Shown here piece after piece: positions 9,202 through 17,423 of a stretch of DNA of 44,107 bases. Positions within the stretch are counted from its first letter, which is position 1. Each line of letters opens with the position of its first letter. Under the pieces are notes generated by a model, which saw only the letters and a program-made list of their open reading frames with translations, had not been told where the DNA came from and searched no databases. A program made the position numbers and the translations under genes. Source of the stretch: Oxalobacteraceae bacterium (GTDB lineage Bacteria; Pseudomonadota; Gammaproteobacteria; Burkholderiales; Burkholderiaceae_D); the NCBI GenBank assembly GCA_027490465.1, contig JAIXXZ010000011.1:1-44107 (forward strand), written 5' to 3'.

Positions 9202-10351
9202 GAATTTCTCTTTCAGTGCGCCATACCAGCGCTATTTTGCCGTTACGCTCGATCAGTCTGGGATAGTCATTGTCCAATGCTGACGACTGCAGACGTCGCA
9301 GCGTGAAATGACGTCCATCATCCTCGGATATCCAGACACTGACTTGTGTGTTGACGCCATCAAAGCTGCGCCATGCAATCACCACCCGCTGACCACTGCT
9401 GACTATATCAGGATGCTCTGCGCGCTCATCAGGCAACTCCAGCACCTTGCCGATAGGGTGCCCCTCGGCATTCAGTCTGCCGTAACGCACCCGTTGCTGA
9501 GCTTTGCGATCACCAAACCAGACCGCGTGATAGCCACCTTCGGCGGCGCGCGCGAGGCCGGGTCCGTGATGGGGGCAGGCGCGTATCACCCAATCATCAT
9601 GACTGGCGCGAACCAATGGCGAAGCTTGCGTGCGGGAGACACGCGCAAATGCATGATCGCGGATACTGCCTGCAAACACATGGCGCCAGAGCGCCGCCAC
9701 ACCCTCTACAGGCTCGGCAAGCAGCGAGATACGACAACACTCGCAGCTGTAATCTGCCAGCTTGCGATCCTCACTGACAATACGTCCTCCATCGGAAGCA
9801 ATGTTGTAATAAATTGCCGCGCCATCATAGGCAGATGGTTTGTCTTTGGCAGCCCGCCGCGCCTGCTCTGCATCGCGTTTATCGATCCAGAAGGTATACA
9901 AATCGCCTCGCGCATCAAACTGTATTGCATCGAAGCGATGAGTAATAATCTGCCTGTCCTGATGCACTGTAAAGGGCAGCGAAAAATTCTGAGCACCATC
10001 CGCCGAGCGCAGCATGCGTATCTCACCGGTGTAGGGTTTTTCCAGGGGACGTGTATAGCTGATCACGACTTCAGATGCGGGACCAAAAGCGATCTTGGGT
10101 CGATTGTCACCAGTCGTTGCGACAGTATCGTCACCAGTCTCCAGCAGTCTGCGCTCGGCCCATTCACCATTTGCCGGTCTGCGCTGTATGAACAGTTTTC
10201 CTGTATCGACACCCACCACAACAATACTGCCATCTGGCGCGAAAGCCGCGCCCGTGGCCAGCGTTGCCTGATGCTTGTGCTGCTGGGCTGTAACTGCCAG
10301 CGGCAGCCACAGGAGGAGCAAGCATGAATTTTTGATCAGCTTCTTCACCAC
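9185..10351 (-). CDS. Exported Asp-box (sialidase-like) beta-propeller protein with Cys/His motifs
   Basis: A 388-residue exported protein: a basic N-terminus and the hydrophobic run LLLLWLPLAVTA precede a predicted cleavage before QQHKHQ. Two Asp-box-like repeats (SADGAQNF near 116-123 and SEDDGRHF near 340) indicate a sialidase-fold beta-propeller, the reason such genes get called exo-alpha-sialidase. It also carries SCECC at 202-206 and CPHHGP at 259-264, which look like metal or disulfide sites rather than glycosidase features. The start region overlaps the TonB receptor stop by a few bases (GTG at 10351, or GTG at 10348 giving a GTGA overlap). Function unknown; context suggests periplasmic metal handling. 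Confidence 0.65.
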   Translation of the reverse strand: MVKKLIKNSCLLLLWLPLAVTAQQHKHQATLATGAAFAPDGSIVVVGVDTGKLFIQRRPANGEWAERRLLETGDDTVATTGDNRPKIAFGPASEVVISYTRPLEKPYTGEIRMLRSADGAQNFSLPFTVHQDRQIITHRFDAIQFDARGDLYTFWIDKRDAEQARRAAKDKPSAYDGAAIYYNIASDGGRIVSEDRKLADYSCECCRISLLAEPVEGVAALWRHVFAGSIRDHAFARVSRTQASPLVRASHDDWVIRACPHHGPGLARAAEGGYHAVWFGDRKAQQRVRYGRLNAEGHPIGKVLELPDERAEHPDIVSSGQRVVIAWRSFDGVNTQVSVWISEDDGRHFTLRRLQSSALDNDYPRLIERNGKIALVWRTEREIHVTQF

Positions 10352-12453
10352 GTTCTTTGCACTCCCAGATAAACAGCACGCGGCAAACCGGGGGAATACA
10401 TGGCAGCCGTGGTTGATGAATACGATGCGCTATCTGCATAACGCTTGTCGGTCAGATTCGTCAACCGCGCAAAACACGACCAGTGCTGATCCAGCTGCGC
10501 GCTGATACGCGCATTGAACAAACGATGGCCGTCGTATTTACCCTGAAGATTGGTCGCCTCCAGATAATACGAACCGAGCTCCACCCATTCCAGCTGAGCC
10601 TGTGTACCTTTGACGGGTTGCCATGTCAGGCGCAGGTTGGCTAGCAGTCGAGGTGAATTCTCGATCTCATTACCCGAGTAATTAAATGATGCGGTACTGG
10701 AGGAACCACTCCACTGGCGATAGCGATGCTTCGCATACGATGCGGCCAGATCAAGGCGGAGCTTGGGAGCGATCTCTGTTCCCAACCCCAACTCCACACC
10801 CTGATGCTCGGTACTGCCATTATTCGTTTGTACTGCGACACCACTGCTGTCACGCTGAGAGAGCAGATCATCCTGCTTCTTCAAGTGATATGCGACCAGC
10901 TCATATGACCAGCGTTGTACTTCGCCCCGCACGCCGACCTCGAATTGCTCGGCCAGTATAGGACGGAGTGCTGCTGCCGCTGTTGCTGCCGCACTTCTCG
11001 CCAGTGAGGTGACGCCCGATCGGAACAGTTGATTCTCCGAAGGCGTCCGAAAGCCATGGTTGTACGAAGCAAACATATGCGAAGACTCGCTCAATGCCCA
11101 AGTTAATCCTAGCTTAGGAGATAAACGCGAAAAATTCACGGAGCTATCTGCCAATTGATAGAAACCATTCACCATCGCGCTCTGACCGAGATTATTTTGC
11201 ATCGACATGTTCGCGTAGTCATAGCGCAGCCCTGCAGTCAGACGCAAAACATCCGTCGGTGACAACTCAAGATGCAAATAAGGTGCTGCACTCTTGTAAG
11301 TCACTTCATAGTCGTAGATGCGCGCTCCTAAAGTGTAGCCATAGTAGCGAGTCTGCCCAGCGACCGTATCCATTAATAGTGTTATTTTATCTTCCTGCCT
11401 CTGGCTGGGACTGTAATCGAGATCGAGACCGGCAATCAGACGAGTCCGCATTTTGTCGCTGAAATTCTGGCGGAATTTAGTCATCAAACCATAGGACTGC
11501 ACCCGCGTATTTTCTATGCGTGCATTAGACGAATCCGTCGAAAAATTATAAGACCCATTCAAATCCATGCGGTTATCGCGAAAATACGGCGTGAAGCTCA
11601 GCTGAATGCCCTGTCCCAAATCTTTCTCTATGGCCGACGACAAACGTAGTGCATCCACCTTGCGATACGCAGCCGATCGCAGATTCACTGTCGGGTTATC
11701 CAGATACAAACTCAGCGGCAGTGCCGAGTTCGCACCGGTCTGCTGATCAATGTGCGTACCCCCAAAAATCGTTTTCACCAAGGTCCGCGCATCATACTCA
11801 TGATCCCAACGCAAGTTCACGCTTTGCCGGTCATAGGCCGTGTTGTCACGCCAGCCATCGGTATGCGTCAGATTCAGATCGGCACGCAAGGCATTGGACC
11901 CGCGCCGACCACTATCGATACCACCCAACACACGCCCCCAACCAAAACTTCCTCCTTCCACGGAGATATCCGCACCGGCGGTCTCGCGCGGCGTGCGCGA
12001 CAACACATTCACCAAACCACCGATCGCATCCGACCCGTACAAGGCCGAGCCAATGCCGCGCACGACCTCGACGCCACCCGCTGAAGGCAGATTGAGTTCA
12101 TACAATGCGTTGTGATTGAAATTACCGGTTGCGCGCACTGGAATGCCGTCCTCCAGAAACAGATACATCGGCCCGGTGGTAAAGCCCTGACGAATCGCCG
12201 TCGTATGTCCTTCGCCATTGGTGACCGCGATGGCCACGCCGGGAATCTGTCCCAGCAATTGCTGGGGATGGGAGGGTCGGGTGAAATCGATCGCGCTGCG
12301 ATCAATCACGCCCACCGATGAAGGGGTTTCGGACAACAGCGTTTGCTCGCGTGTAGCGGTCACGGTCACGGCAGGCAAGAGCGTGTCGGCAAACCCGGTT
12401 TGCGCGACACAAAGAGCGCTCGCGATGAATGCTCTGGTAACAGCGGCAGACAT
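10345..12453 (-). CDS. TonB-dependent outer-membrane receptor
   Basis: A 702-residue receptor for energised uptake across the outer membrane. The start at 12453 is chosen for its AGGAG Shine-Dalgarno six bases away and because it gives a clean signal peptide (VTRAFIASALCVAQTGFA). An upstream start at 12495 would add 14 residues. The mature N-terminus has a TonB-box-like VTVTATREQ, then the plug domain (IPGVAIAVTNGEG, VEVVRGIGSALYGSDAIGG), then a 22-strand barrel ending in aromatic W. Substrate is not evident from sequence; association with DUF2946 suggests copper, while siderophore or another chelate is possible. It sits in a four-gene minus-strand operon. Confidence 0.93.
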   Translation of the reverse strand: MSAAVTRAFIASALCVAQTGFADTLLPAVTVTATREQTLLSETPSSVGVIDRSAIDFTRPSHPQQLLGQIPGVAIAVTNGEGHTTAIRQGFTTGPMYLFLEDGIPVRATGNFNHNALYELNLPSAGGVEVVRGIGSALYGSDAIGGLVNVLSRTPRETAGADISVEGGSFGWGRVLGGIDSGRRGSNALRADLNLTHTDGWRDNTAYDRQSVNLRWDHEYDARTLVKTIFGGTHIDQQTGANSALPLSLYLDNPTVNLRSAAYRKVDALRLSSAIEKDLGQGIQLSFTPYFRDNRMDLNGSYNFSTDSSNARIENTRVQSYGLMTKFRQNFSDKMRTRLIAGLDLDYSPSQRQEDKITLLMDTVAGQTRYYGYTLGARIYDYEVTYKSAAPYLHLELSPTDVLRLTAGLRYDYANMSMQNNLGQSAMVNGFYQLADSSVNFSRLSPKLGLTWALSESSHMFASYNHGFRTPSENQLFRSGVTSLARSAAATAAAALRPILAEQFEVGVRGEVQRWSYELVAYHLKKQDDLLSQRDSSGVAVQTNNGSTEHQGVELGLGTEIAPKLRLDLAASYAKHRYRQWSGSSSTASFNYSGNEIENSPRLLANLRLTWQPVKGTQAQLEWVELGSYYLEATNLQGKYDGHRLFNARISAQLDQHWSCFARLTNLTDKRYADSASYSSTTAAMYSPGLPRAVYLGVQRTW

Positions 12454-12527
12454 AAAAACTCCTGAAATATAGAGAAAAGAAGCTCGGCGGAACACGTTCG
12501 TGAACCGCCATCGACATCAGACTGTGA

Positions 12528-12920
12528 TCAGGAGCAGCTGGGTGGGGCGCGGGAATGTCGCTGAAACGCGGAGAAGGTCAGAACCGGCGTGCGATCGCGC
12601 CGAAAAGAAAAACGGTCAGTCGCCGAGTCCGACAGGTAAACACGTACGTCGAACTCGGGCGCGGCGCCGGTGGCGGCACAGAGTACGCAATGATCCGCTG
12701 CGGCATGCGAGAACTGGGGCTCGCCGGCATCGGACATCGGTACCCACTTGACGCCCGAACTGACGCAGACCTCGGTCCACCGCGTGCCGTCGCCTGAACG
12801 CACGCCGGCCATCGCCGGCATGAGCGATTGCAACAGCAGCGCTGCCACTAACCAGCATGACAGCGCTTTGCGAGAGATCAGACGAGAGAACATGGGGCGA
12901 AATTTTATCATGCAGACCAT
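12528..12920 (-). CDS. DUF2946 family protein (exported, Cys/His motif)
   Basis: A protein of about 130 residues with a signal peptide (ALSCWLVAALLLQSLMPAMA) and the DUF2946-like core, including an HAAADHCVLC segment (Cys78 and Cys81 in this numbering) that resembles a small metal site. The family is known from genes next to TonB-dependent copper receptors, as here. The start is uncertain: ATG at 12920 has GGGA seven bases upstream, while 12911 and 12893 give shorter n-regions without a ribosome site. A longer reading back to 13061 is unlikely. It is the first gene of the cassette, 74 bases before the receptor. Confidence 0.7.
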   Translation of the reverse strand: MVCMIKFRPMFSRLISRKALSCWLVAALLLQSLMPAMAGVRSGDGTRWTEVCVSSGVKWVPMSDAGEPQFSHAAADHCVLCAATGAAPEFDVRVYLSDSATDRFSFRRDRTPVLTFSAFQRHSRAPPSCS

Positions 12921-13116
12921 GACGCATTCCCATGATGCAAGGTCTTCCCCAGCCAGCCGGCGGGGCACATCCTGTTTGACCCACGGCCTGTCCGGGCGCG
13001 ATCCGGACAATTTGCTGTCCAATGGGTGCGGTGGTTTGAGGGATTTTTTCTGGCAACCCATGCACGGACCTGCTCGATAAAGTGCTTTAATGAAAACTTA
13101 ATGAATAACAAACCGG
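12921..13116. other. Upstream region of the DUF2946 cassette
   Basis: No gene or clear promoter recognised. It is GC-rich up to about 13070 and AT-rich beyond (13080-13116), which would suit a promoter for the minus-strand cassette. Confidence 0.3.
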
Positions 13117-13210
13117 CAAAAATGCCTTGAAAAAGATGTGTTACATTCAGGAAATTAGTTGGCGACACGCCACTAAGATGAGTGTTTTCAAGGCTTTTCA
13201 GCCATTTTTG
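13117..13210. repeat. Nested imperfect inverted repeat upstream of phaZ
   Basis: The left arm at 13117-13133 (CAAAAATGCCTTGAAAA) is repeated inverted at 13185-13210 as TTTTCAAGGC ... ATTTTTG, interrupted by the nine bases TTTTCAGCC, itself a partial copy of the preceding ten. In the centre, TGGCG-ACA-CGCCA (13160-13172) forms a smaller hairpin. The whole could be a MITE-like remnant or a structured regulatory region; it has no coding potential I can see. Confidence 0.55.
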
Positions 13211-13265
13211 ACAGGTGGGCGATCAACGCTCTTCGAGCGCCTCAAATTTCTGCTTATTGTGTTTG

Positions 13266-13276
13266 CTGCATTGCAG
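13266..13276. promoter_or_regulatory. CTGC-N3-GCAG site upstream of phaZ
   Basis: CTGCATTGCAG, a perfect palindrome about 50 bases before the phaZ ATG. CTGC-N3-GCAG is the site described for the PHA-sensing repressor PhaR in alphaproteobacteria. Whether the PhaR of this organism uses it is inference; the pattern is short and can occur by chance. Confidence 0.4.
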
Positions 13277-13325
13277 AAATATGGAATTGGGGACACAATT
13301 TGAGCGTCTTGAATGAGGGGTCATC

Positions 13326-14561
13326 ATGCTCTATCAACTTCACGAAATGAATCGCACCTTGCTTAGCCCGCTGATCCAGTGGGCCGAGGCATCGTCCAAG
13401 CTGTTTACGAACCCAGTCTCGCCCTTCGCGCACACGCCGTTTGCCCAGCGTATCGCCGCAGGCTATGAACTGATGTTCCGCTTGGGTAAAGATTACGAGA
13501 AGCCCGCCTTTGGCATCACCCACATCGAGGTGGCCGGTACCCGTACTGCCATTATTGAAGACACAGTCGTCGAGAAGCCCTTCTGCAAGTTACTGCATTT
13601 CCGCAAGGACGCTCATTTCCTCACACCCGAGCAGCTGATTCAACCCAAGATATTGCTGGTGGCGCCGCTTTCCGGCCATCACTCGACCCTATTGCGGGAT
13701 ACCGTCCGAACCCTGCTGCCCGAACATGATGTATACATCACCGACTGGGTCGATGCGCGCATGGTTCCCATGGAAAAAGGTGCGTTCCATCTGCACGATT
13801 ACATCTACTACGTGCAGGAATTCATACGTTTCCTCGGGCCGAACCTGAACGTCGTCTCGGTCTGTCAGCCCACCGTGCCCGTGCTGGCGGCCATCTCGCT
13901 CATGGCCAGTGCTGGCGACACCGCACTTCCCAAGACCATGGTGATGATGGGCGGCCCGATCGATTCACGAAAGTCGCCGACCGAAGTCAATGATCTGGCG
14001 ATGAACAAGCCCTACGCCTGGTTTGAAAACAATGTGATCTACAGCGTGCCACCGAATTACCCTGGCTACGGTCGCCGTGTTTATCCGGGATTTCTGCAGC
14101 ATGCCGGCTTCGTCGCGATGAATCCACGCCGGCATGCCCAAAGCCACTGGGAGTTCTATCTGCATCTGCGCGAAGGCGACAATGAATCGGCAGAAGAACA
14201 TCGCAAGTTCTACGATGAATATAACGCCGTGCTCGACATGCCAGCCGAGTATTACCTTGAAACGATCAAGACCGTGTTCCAGGATCACGCGCTGCCTCTG
14301 GGCACCTGGGAAGTTGAAGGCAAGCTGGTCAGGCCGCAGGACATCAAGTCCGTCGCCTTGTTCACCATCGAAGGTGAACTTGATGACATTTCCGGTTCGG
14401 GCCAGACACAAGCGGCGCAAGACCTGTGCTCTGGCATTCCTGCGAACATGAAGCAGCATTTCGAGGCACCGAAGTGCGGTCACTACGGCATTTTCTCGGG
14501 TCGTCGCTGGCGCGAAATGATTGCACCCCGCATCGGTGAATTCATCCGCGCACATGCCTGA
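13326..14561 (+). CDS. phaZ: Intracellular poly(3-hydroxybutyrate) depolymerase
   Basis: Enzyme of 411 residues that mobilises intracellular PHB granules, of the Ralstonia PhaZ1 type with a catalytic Cys instead of Ser. The nucleophile motif SVCQPTVP places Cys180; the C-terminal Asp (GELDDISG) and His (KCGHYGIFSG) complete the triad. The N-terminus (MLYQLHEMNRTLLSP) is typical, without signal peptide. AGGGG at 13316-13320 is a strong ribosome site. Upstream lie a CTGC-N3-GCAG palindrome and an inverted-repeat region; a rho-independent terminator follows, so it is a single-gene unit. Confidence 0.95.
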   Translation: MLYQLHEMNRTLLSPLIQWAEASSKLFTNPVSPFAHTPFAQRIAAGYELMFRLGKDYEKPAFGITHIEVAGTRTAIIEDTVVEKPFCKLLHFRKDAHFLTPEQLIQPKILLVAPLSGHHSTLLRDTVRTLLPEHDVYITDWVDARMVPMEKGAFHLHDYIYYVQEFIRFLGPNLNVVSVCQPTVPVLAAISLMASAGDTALPKTMVMMGGPIDSRKSPTEVNDLAMNKPYAWFENNVIYSVPPNYPGYGRRVYPGFLQHAGFVAMNPRRHAQSHWEFYLHLREGDNESAEEHRKFYDEYNAVLDMPAEYYLETIKTVFQDHALPLGTWEVEGKLVRPQDIKSVALFTIEGELDDISGSGQTQAAQDLCSGIPANMKQHFEAPKCGHYGIFSGRRWREMIAPRIGEFIRAHA

Positions 14562-14580
14562 TACGGCAGCGTCTCAGATC

Positions 14581-14603
14581 AGCCGCCCTCGGGCGGCTTT
14601 TTT
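14581..14603 (+). terminator. Rho-independent terminator of phaZ
   Basis: Stem AGCCGCC/GGCGGCT with a small loop, followed by six T. It lies 20 bases after the phaZ stop. Confidence 0.9.
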
Positions 14604-14646
14604 CATGGCCGTGACCTGGGGCGCAAATACCGGATAATGATGGTCT

Positions 14647-15336
14647 ATGTCAGATCGCTCACCCACCCTCGCTGATCGTCTTGAGGACTTGCTGCCGCAG
14701 ACGCAATGCACGAAATGCGGCTATCCCGCCTGCCGTCCCTATGCCGAAGCCATGGCCAGCGGCGGGGCAAGTTACAACCAGTGCCCGCCCGGGGGCACAC
14801 AAGGCATCGCGCGTCTGGCCGCAGCATTGGGCAAACCGGTCATACCCCTCAATCCCGTCCACGGCGCAGAGCGCGAGCGACCCGTTGCCGTGATCGATGA
14901 ACGCGCCTGCATAGGATGCACCTTGTGCATACAGGCTTGTCCGGTCGATGCGATCGTCGGCGCAGCCAAACAGATGCACACGGTGATACCTGAGCTTTGC
15001 ACCGGCTGCGATCTCTGTGTTGCCCCCTGTCCGGTCGATTGCATTGCGATGGTCTCGGTCACGCCGGGCAAAACCGGATGGGATGCGTGGCCCTCGTCCG
15101 CCGCAGAAGCAGCGCGTGAACGCTTTCACCTTCGCAATGAACGACTGATCCGCGAAAAAGCCGAAAACGATGCACGACTGGCGGCGAAAGCTGCTGCCAA
15201 ATTGCGCGAAGTAGAAAATGAATCTGCGCAAAATCCTGAGGCACTCGCTGAAAAAGAGCGCAAGCGCGCCATCATTCAAGCGGCACTGGACAGAGCACGC
15301 CAGCAAAAGGATGCATCTTCCGGGGAGAAATCATGA
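14647..15336 (+). CDS. rnfB: RnfB-like soluble ferredoxin
   Basis: A 229-residue iron-sulfur protein: a Fis-type 4Fe-4S domain (Cys21, 24, 29 and 46) and then two bacterial ferredoxin clusters ([12 protein letters not shown] at 88-99, [12 protein letters not shown] at 118-129). The layout is that of RnfB/RsxB but without the N-terminal membrane helix, and no other rnf genes are nearby. The C-terminal 80 residues are a charged, Ala-rich helix ([13 protein letters not shown] region) not found in canonical RnfB. The stop overlaps nth by four bases (ATGA), so the two are co-translated; the ferredoxin may supply electrons or clusters to the [4Fe-4S] endonuclease, which is inference. Confidence 0.88.
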   Translation: MSDRSPTLADRLEDLLPQTQCTKCGYPACRPYAEAMASGGASYNQCPPGGTQGIARLAAALGKPVIPLNPVHGAERERPVAVIDERACIGCTLCIQACPVDAIVGAAKQMHTVIPELCTGCDLCVAPCPVDCIAMVSVTPGKTGWDAWPSSAAEAARERFHLRNERLIREKAENDARLAAKAAAKLREVENESAQNPEALAEKERKRAIIQAALDRARQQKDASSGEKS

Positions 15337-15983
15337 ACCCCGAAAAACGCCGCGAGATTTTTGCGCGACTCAAAGCGGCGAATCCGCATCCCACGACCGA
15401 ACTGGAATACACCACGCCTTTCGAATTATTGATCGCTGTGATCCTGTCGGCACAAGCCACGGACGTTTCGGTAAATAAGGCCACGCGACAGCTTTATCCG
15501 GTGGCGAGCACACCAGCGGCCATTTATGCACTGGGTGTGGAAGGTCTGATCCCCTATGTGCAAACCATAGGCTTGTATCGCAACAAAGCTAAAAATGTCA
15601 TTGAAACCTGCCGCATTCTGCTCGAGCAGCATGGCGGTGAAGTACCGCGTGATCGCGAGGCCCTGCAAGCCCTGCCCGGCGTGGGGCGCAAGACGGCGAA
15701 TGTTGTACTCAACACGGCATTCGGCGTACCAGCGATGGCAGTCGATACGCATATCTTCCGCGTTTCCAATCGTACCGGCATTGCACCCGGCAAGAACGTT
15801 GACATTGTCGAGCAAAAACTCATGAAGTTCGTGCCCTCCGAGTACCTGATGGACGCGCACCACTGGCTGATACTGCATGGTCGCTACACTTGTACTGCGC
15901 GCAGCCCGCAGTGCTGGAATTGTCTGATTGCTGATTTGTGCGAGTTCAGACAGAAAACACCCCAACCGGAGAAAGCGGTCTGA
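15333..15983 (+). CDS. nth: Endonuclease III
   Basis: Base-excision repair DNA glycosylase/AP lyase acting on oxidised pyrimidines. At 216 residues it aligns without visible indels to the E. coli enzyme: helix-hairpin-helix [10 protein letters not shown] with catalytic Lys120, Asp138 in VDTHIFRV, and the C-terminal [4Fe-4S] ligands Cys187, Cys194, Cys197 and Cys203 (C-X6-C-X2-C-X5-C). It overlaps rnfB by four bases and is followed by a DUF1841 gene, an arrangement common in betaproteobacteria. Confidence 0.97.
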   Translation: MNPEKRREIFARLKAANPHPTTELEYTTPFELLIAVILSAQATDVSVNKATRQLYPVASTPAAIYALGVEGLIPYVQTIGLYRNKAKNVIETCRILLEQHGGEVPRDREALQALPGVGRKTANVVLNTAFGVPAMAVDTHIFRVSNRTGIAPGKNVDIVEQKLMKFVPSEYLMDAHHWLILHGRYTCTARSPQCWNCLIADLCEFRQKTPQPEKAV

Positions 15984-16054
15984 TTAGCGCCGTATTTCCC
16001 GATATAAAAGTCAGCTGTTGAACCACGAACGACACTGGATCCAATACACAAAGC

Positions 16055-16486
16055 ATGTTTAACCCCAGCAAAGACGAAGTCCGTCAGTTCTTCTGCAGCG
16101 CCTGGAAAAAATCCATGCAGGGTAAAGTACTCACGCCACTCGAAGCGATTGCCAGCGACTGGATACGTCAGCATCCAGAATACGAACACGATCTCGCTGA
16201 TACCGAGCGTGCTCTGGAGACGGATTACAGCGTTGATCAGGGACGCAGCAATCCTTTTCTGCATTTGTCCATGCATCTGTCCATACACGAACAGATCTCG
16301 GTGGATCAACCGCCGGGTATACGTGATGCATGCGAAGCGCTGATCAAGCGGCTGGGTTCAGTACATGATGCGCATCACCTGATCATGGAATGTCTGGGTG
16401 AAATGCTGTGGTCCGCGCAGCGCAACGGCACACCGCCCGATGGCGAAACGTATATTCAGTGCATACGTCAACGCGCCGGCCAATAA
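16055..16486 (+). CDS. DUF1841 family protein
   Basis: A 143-residue cytoplasmic protein of unknown function. Family hallmarks are the start MFNPSKDEVRQFF, the His-rich motif NPFLHLSMHLSIHEQ, and VHDAHHLIMECLGEMLW. The repeated His and acidic residues suggest a metal site, but none is established. The family regularly neighbours nth. A bidirectional terminator overlaps its stop region. Confidence 0.88.
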   Translation: MFNPSKDEVRQFFCSAWKKSMQGKVLTPLEAIASDWIRQHPEYEHDLADTERALETDYSVDQGRSNPFLHLSMHLSIHEQISVDQPPGIRDACEALIKRLGSVHDAHHLIMECLGEMLWSAQRNGTPPDGETYIQCIRQRAGQ

Positions 16487-16511
16487 AAAAAGCCGCGCAG
16501 TGCGCGGCTTT
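16485..16511. terminator. Bidirectional terminator DUF1841 / cytochrome c
   Basis: Stem AGCCGCGC/GCGCGGCT with loop AGT, flanked by seven A on the left and three T then C on the right, between convergent genes. The A-run gives a good T-tract for minus-strand transcripts. Confidence 0.85.
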
Positions 16512-16532
16512 CTTGTACGACAGACCGACAGC

Positions 16533-16871
16533 TTACTTACGAACCACCAGCGAGCCCGGCAGGCTGGCGAGATAGGCTGCAATGTCGCTGATCTCTTTTT
16601 TCGACAGCGGCTTGGCCATACCGCCCATGATCGCGTTGCCGCGACCATTGGCGCCACTGCCGCCACGCTGATAGGCAACCAGTGCATGCTCAATATAGTC
16701 AGCGTGCTGACCTGCGAGCTTGGGATAGCTGGGATCGATAGGACTGTTGTAATCCGCACCGTGGCAGGAAGCACAGTTGTATTTCTGGGCGGCGGCCTTG
16801 CCCGCTTCGACATTGCCCGCGAATGCGTTCATCGACAGCGCCAGGGCCAGGAATGCAAATAGCTTTTTCAT
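16533..16871 (-). CDS. Class I cytochrome c (small, periplasmic)
   Basis: A 112-residue monohaem cytochrome c. The signal peptide (MKKLFAFLALALSMNAFA) is followed by the haem site CASCH at 33-37 and a distal Met candidate in the AIMGGMAKPLS segment; the C-terminal helix ISDIAAYLASL is typical of the cytochrome c4/c553-like group. It lies 12 bases downstream of a paralogous cytochrome gene, so the pair is co-transcribed. Likely periplasmic electron carriers between quinol oxidising complexes and a terminal reductase or oxidase; the partner is unknown. Confidence 0.9.
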   Translation of the reverse strand: MKKLFAFLALALSMNAFAGNVEAGKAAAQKYNCASCHGADYNSPIDPSYPKLAGQHADYIEHALVAYQRGGSGANGRGNAIMGGMAKPLSKKEISDIAAYLASLPGSLVVRK

Positions 16872-16883
16872 GAATGGCTCCGT

Positions 16884-17204
16884 TTATTTCTGCTGGGCAT
16901 AATAGGCAGCGACATCGGCGATGTCCTGATCCGACAGACCGGCGGCAATACCCACCATGGTCGGGTGTTTGCGCTCGCCTTTTTTGTAGGCATTCAGCGC
17001 AGCCGCGATGTACTTCTCCGACTGACCGCCCAACATCGGTACGCGATACACTTCAGGGAAAGATGCTTTGTAGCCAGGGATACCGTGGCATCCGACGCAC
17101 ATGGCAACCTTGTTTTTGGCGGCATTCACATCACCTTTGACATCGGCAGCGACCGACACCTGAGCGAGCGAAGCCAGCGCGATAAGAACAAAAAGTTTTT
17201 TCAT
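16884..17204 (-). CDS. Class I cytochrome c (small, periplasmic), first of a pair
   Basis: A 106-residue monohaem cytochrome c with signal peptide MKKLFVLIALASLAQVSVA, haem motif CVGCH at 36-40, a Met candidate in HPTMVGIAAGLS, and C-terminal helix IADVAAYYAQQK. It resembles its downstream neighbour in layout, suggesting an old tandem duplication, comparable to the two halves of dihaem cytochrome c4. Upstream, TAGAAT (reverse of 17304-17309) may be the -10 of its promoter, opposite the MoxR promoter region. Confidence 0.9.
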   Translation of the reverse strand: MKKLFVLIALASLAQVSVAADVKGDVNAAKNKVAMCVGCHGIPGYKASFPEVYRVPMLGGQSEKYIAAALNAYKKGERKHPTMVGIAAGLSDQDIADVAAYYAQQK

Positions 17205-17362
17205 GATAGCTGGGTGGGTTATTCAAAAACGGAACTGGTGCGGGCGGGAACAGGCTGCCCTATTGCTTGAAACATTGCCTGTCCGGCACAAAAAACGAAC
17301 GCAATTCTAACCGATTCACGGCAGGCGAGTCTAATATTGACCTACATTAATCGACTAGGATG

Positions 17363-17393
17363 AACGACCATCGCACTTTCGGTCGTTTATACT
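17363..17393 (+). promoter_or_regulatory. Candidate promoter and operator of MoxR-CoxE
   Basis: The inverted repeat AACGACC-N11-GGTCGTT (17363-17387) abuts a -10-like TATACT (17388-17393), 31 bases before the MoxR ATG. A protein bound to the repeat would cover the -35 position. No consensus -35 is visible, which suits an activator- or repressor-controlled promoter. Confidence 0.4.
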
Positions 17394-17423
17394 CGACCTT
17401 ATTTTCTATGACTGATCAGTACA

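Noticed and set aside
9308-10327. Plus-strand 339-codon open frame opposite the propeller gene
   Set aside because: No recognisable domain; the minus-strand gene has a signal peptide, Asp boxes and operon overlaps. The frame is a shadow of its codon bias.
13208-13213. Consensus -35 TTGACA upstream of phaZ
   Set aside because: No acceptable -10 hexamer 16-18 bases downstream, so a promoter call is not supported.
12921-13325. Cobalamin or other riboswitch before the TonB receptor cassette
   Set aside because: No B12-box-like conserved sequence or known aptamer core was found.
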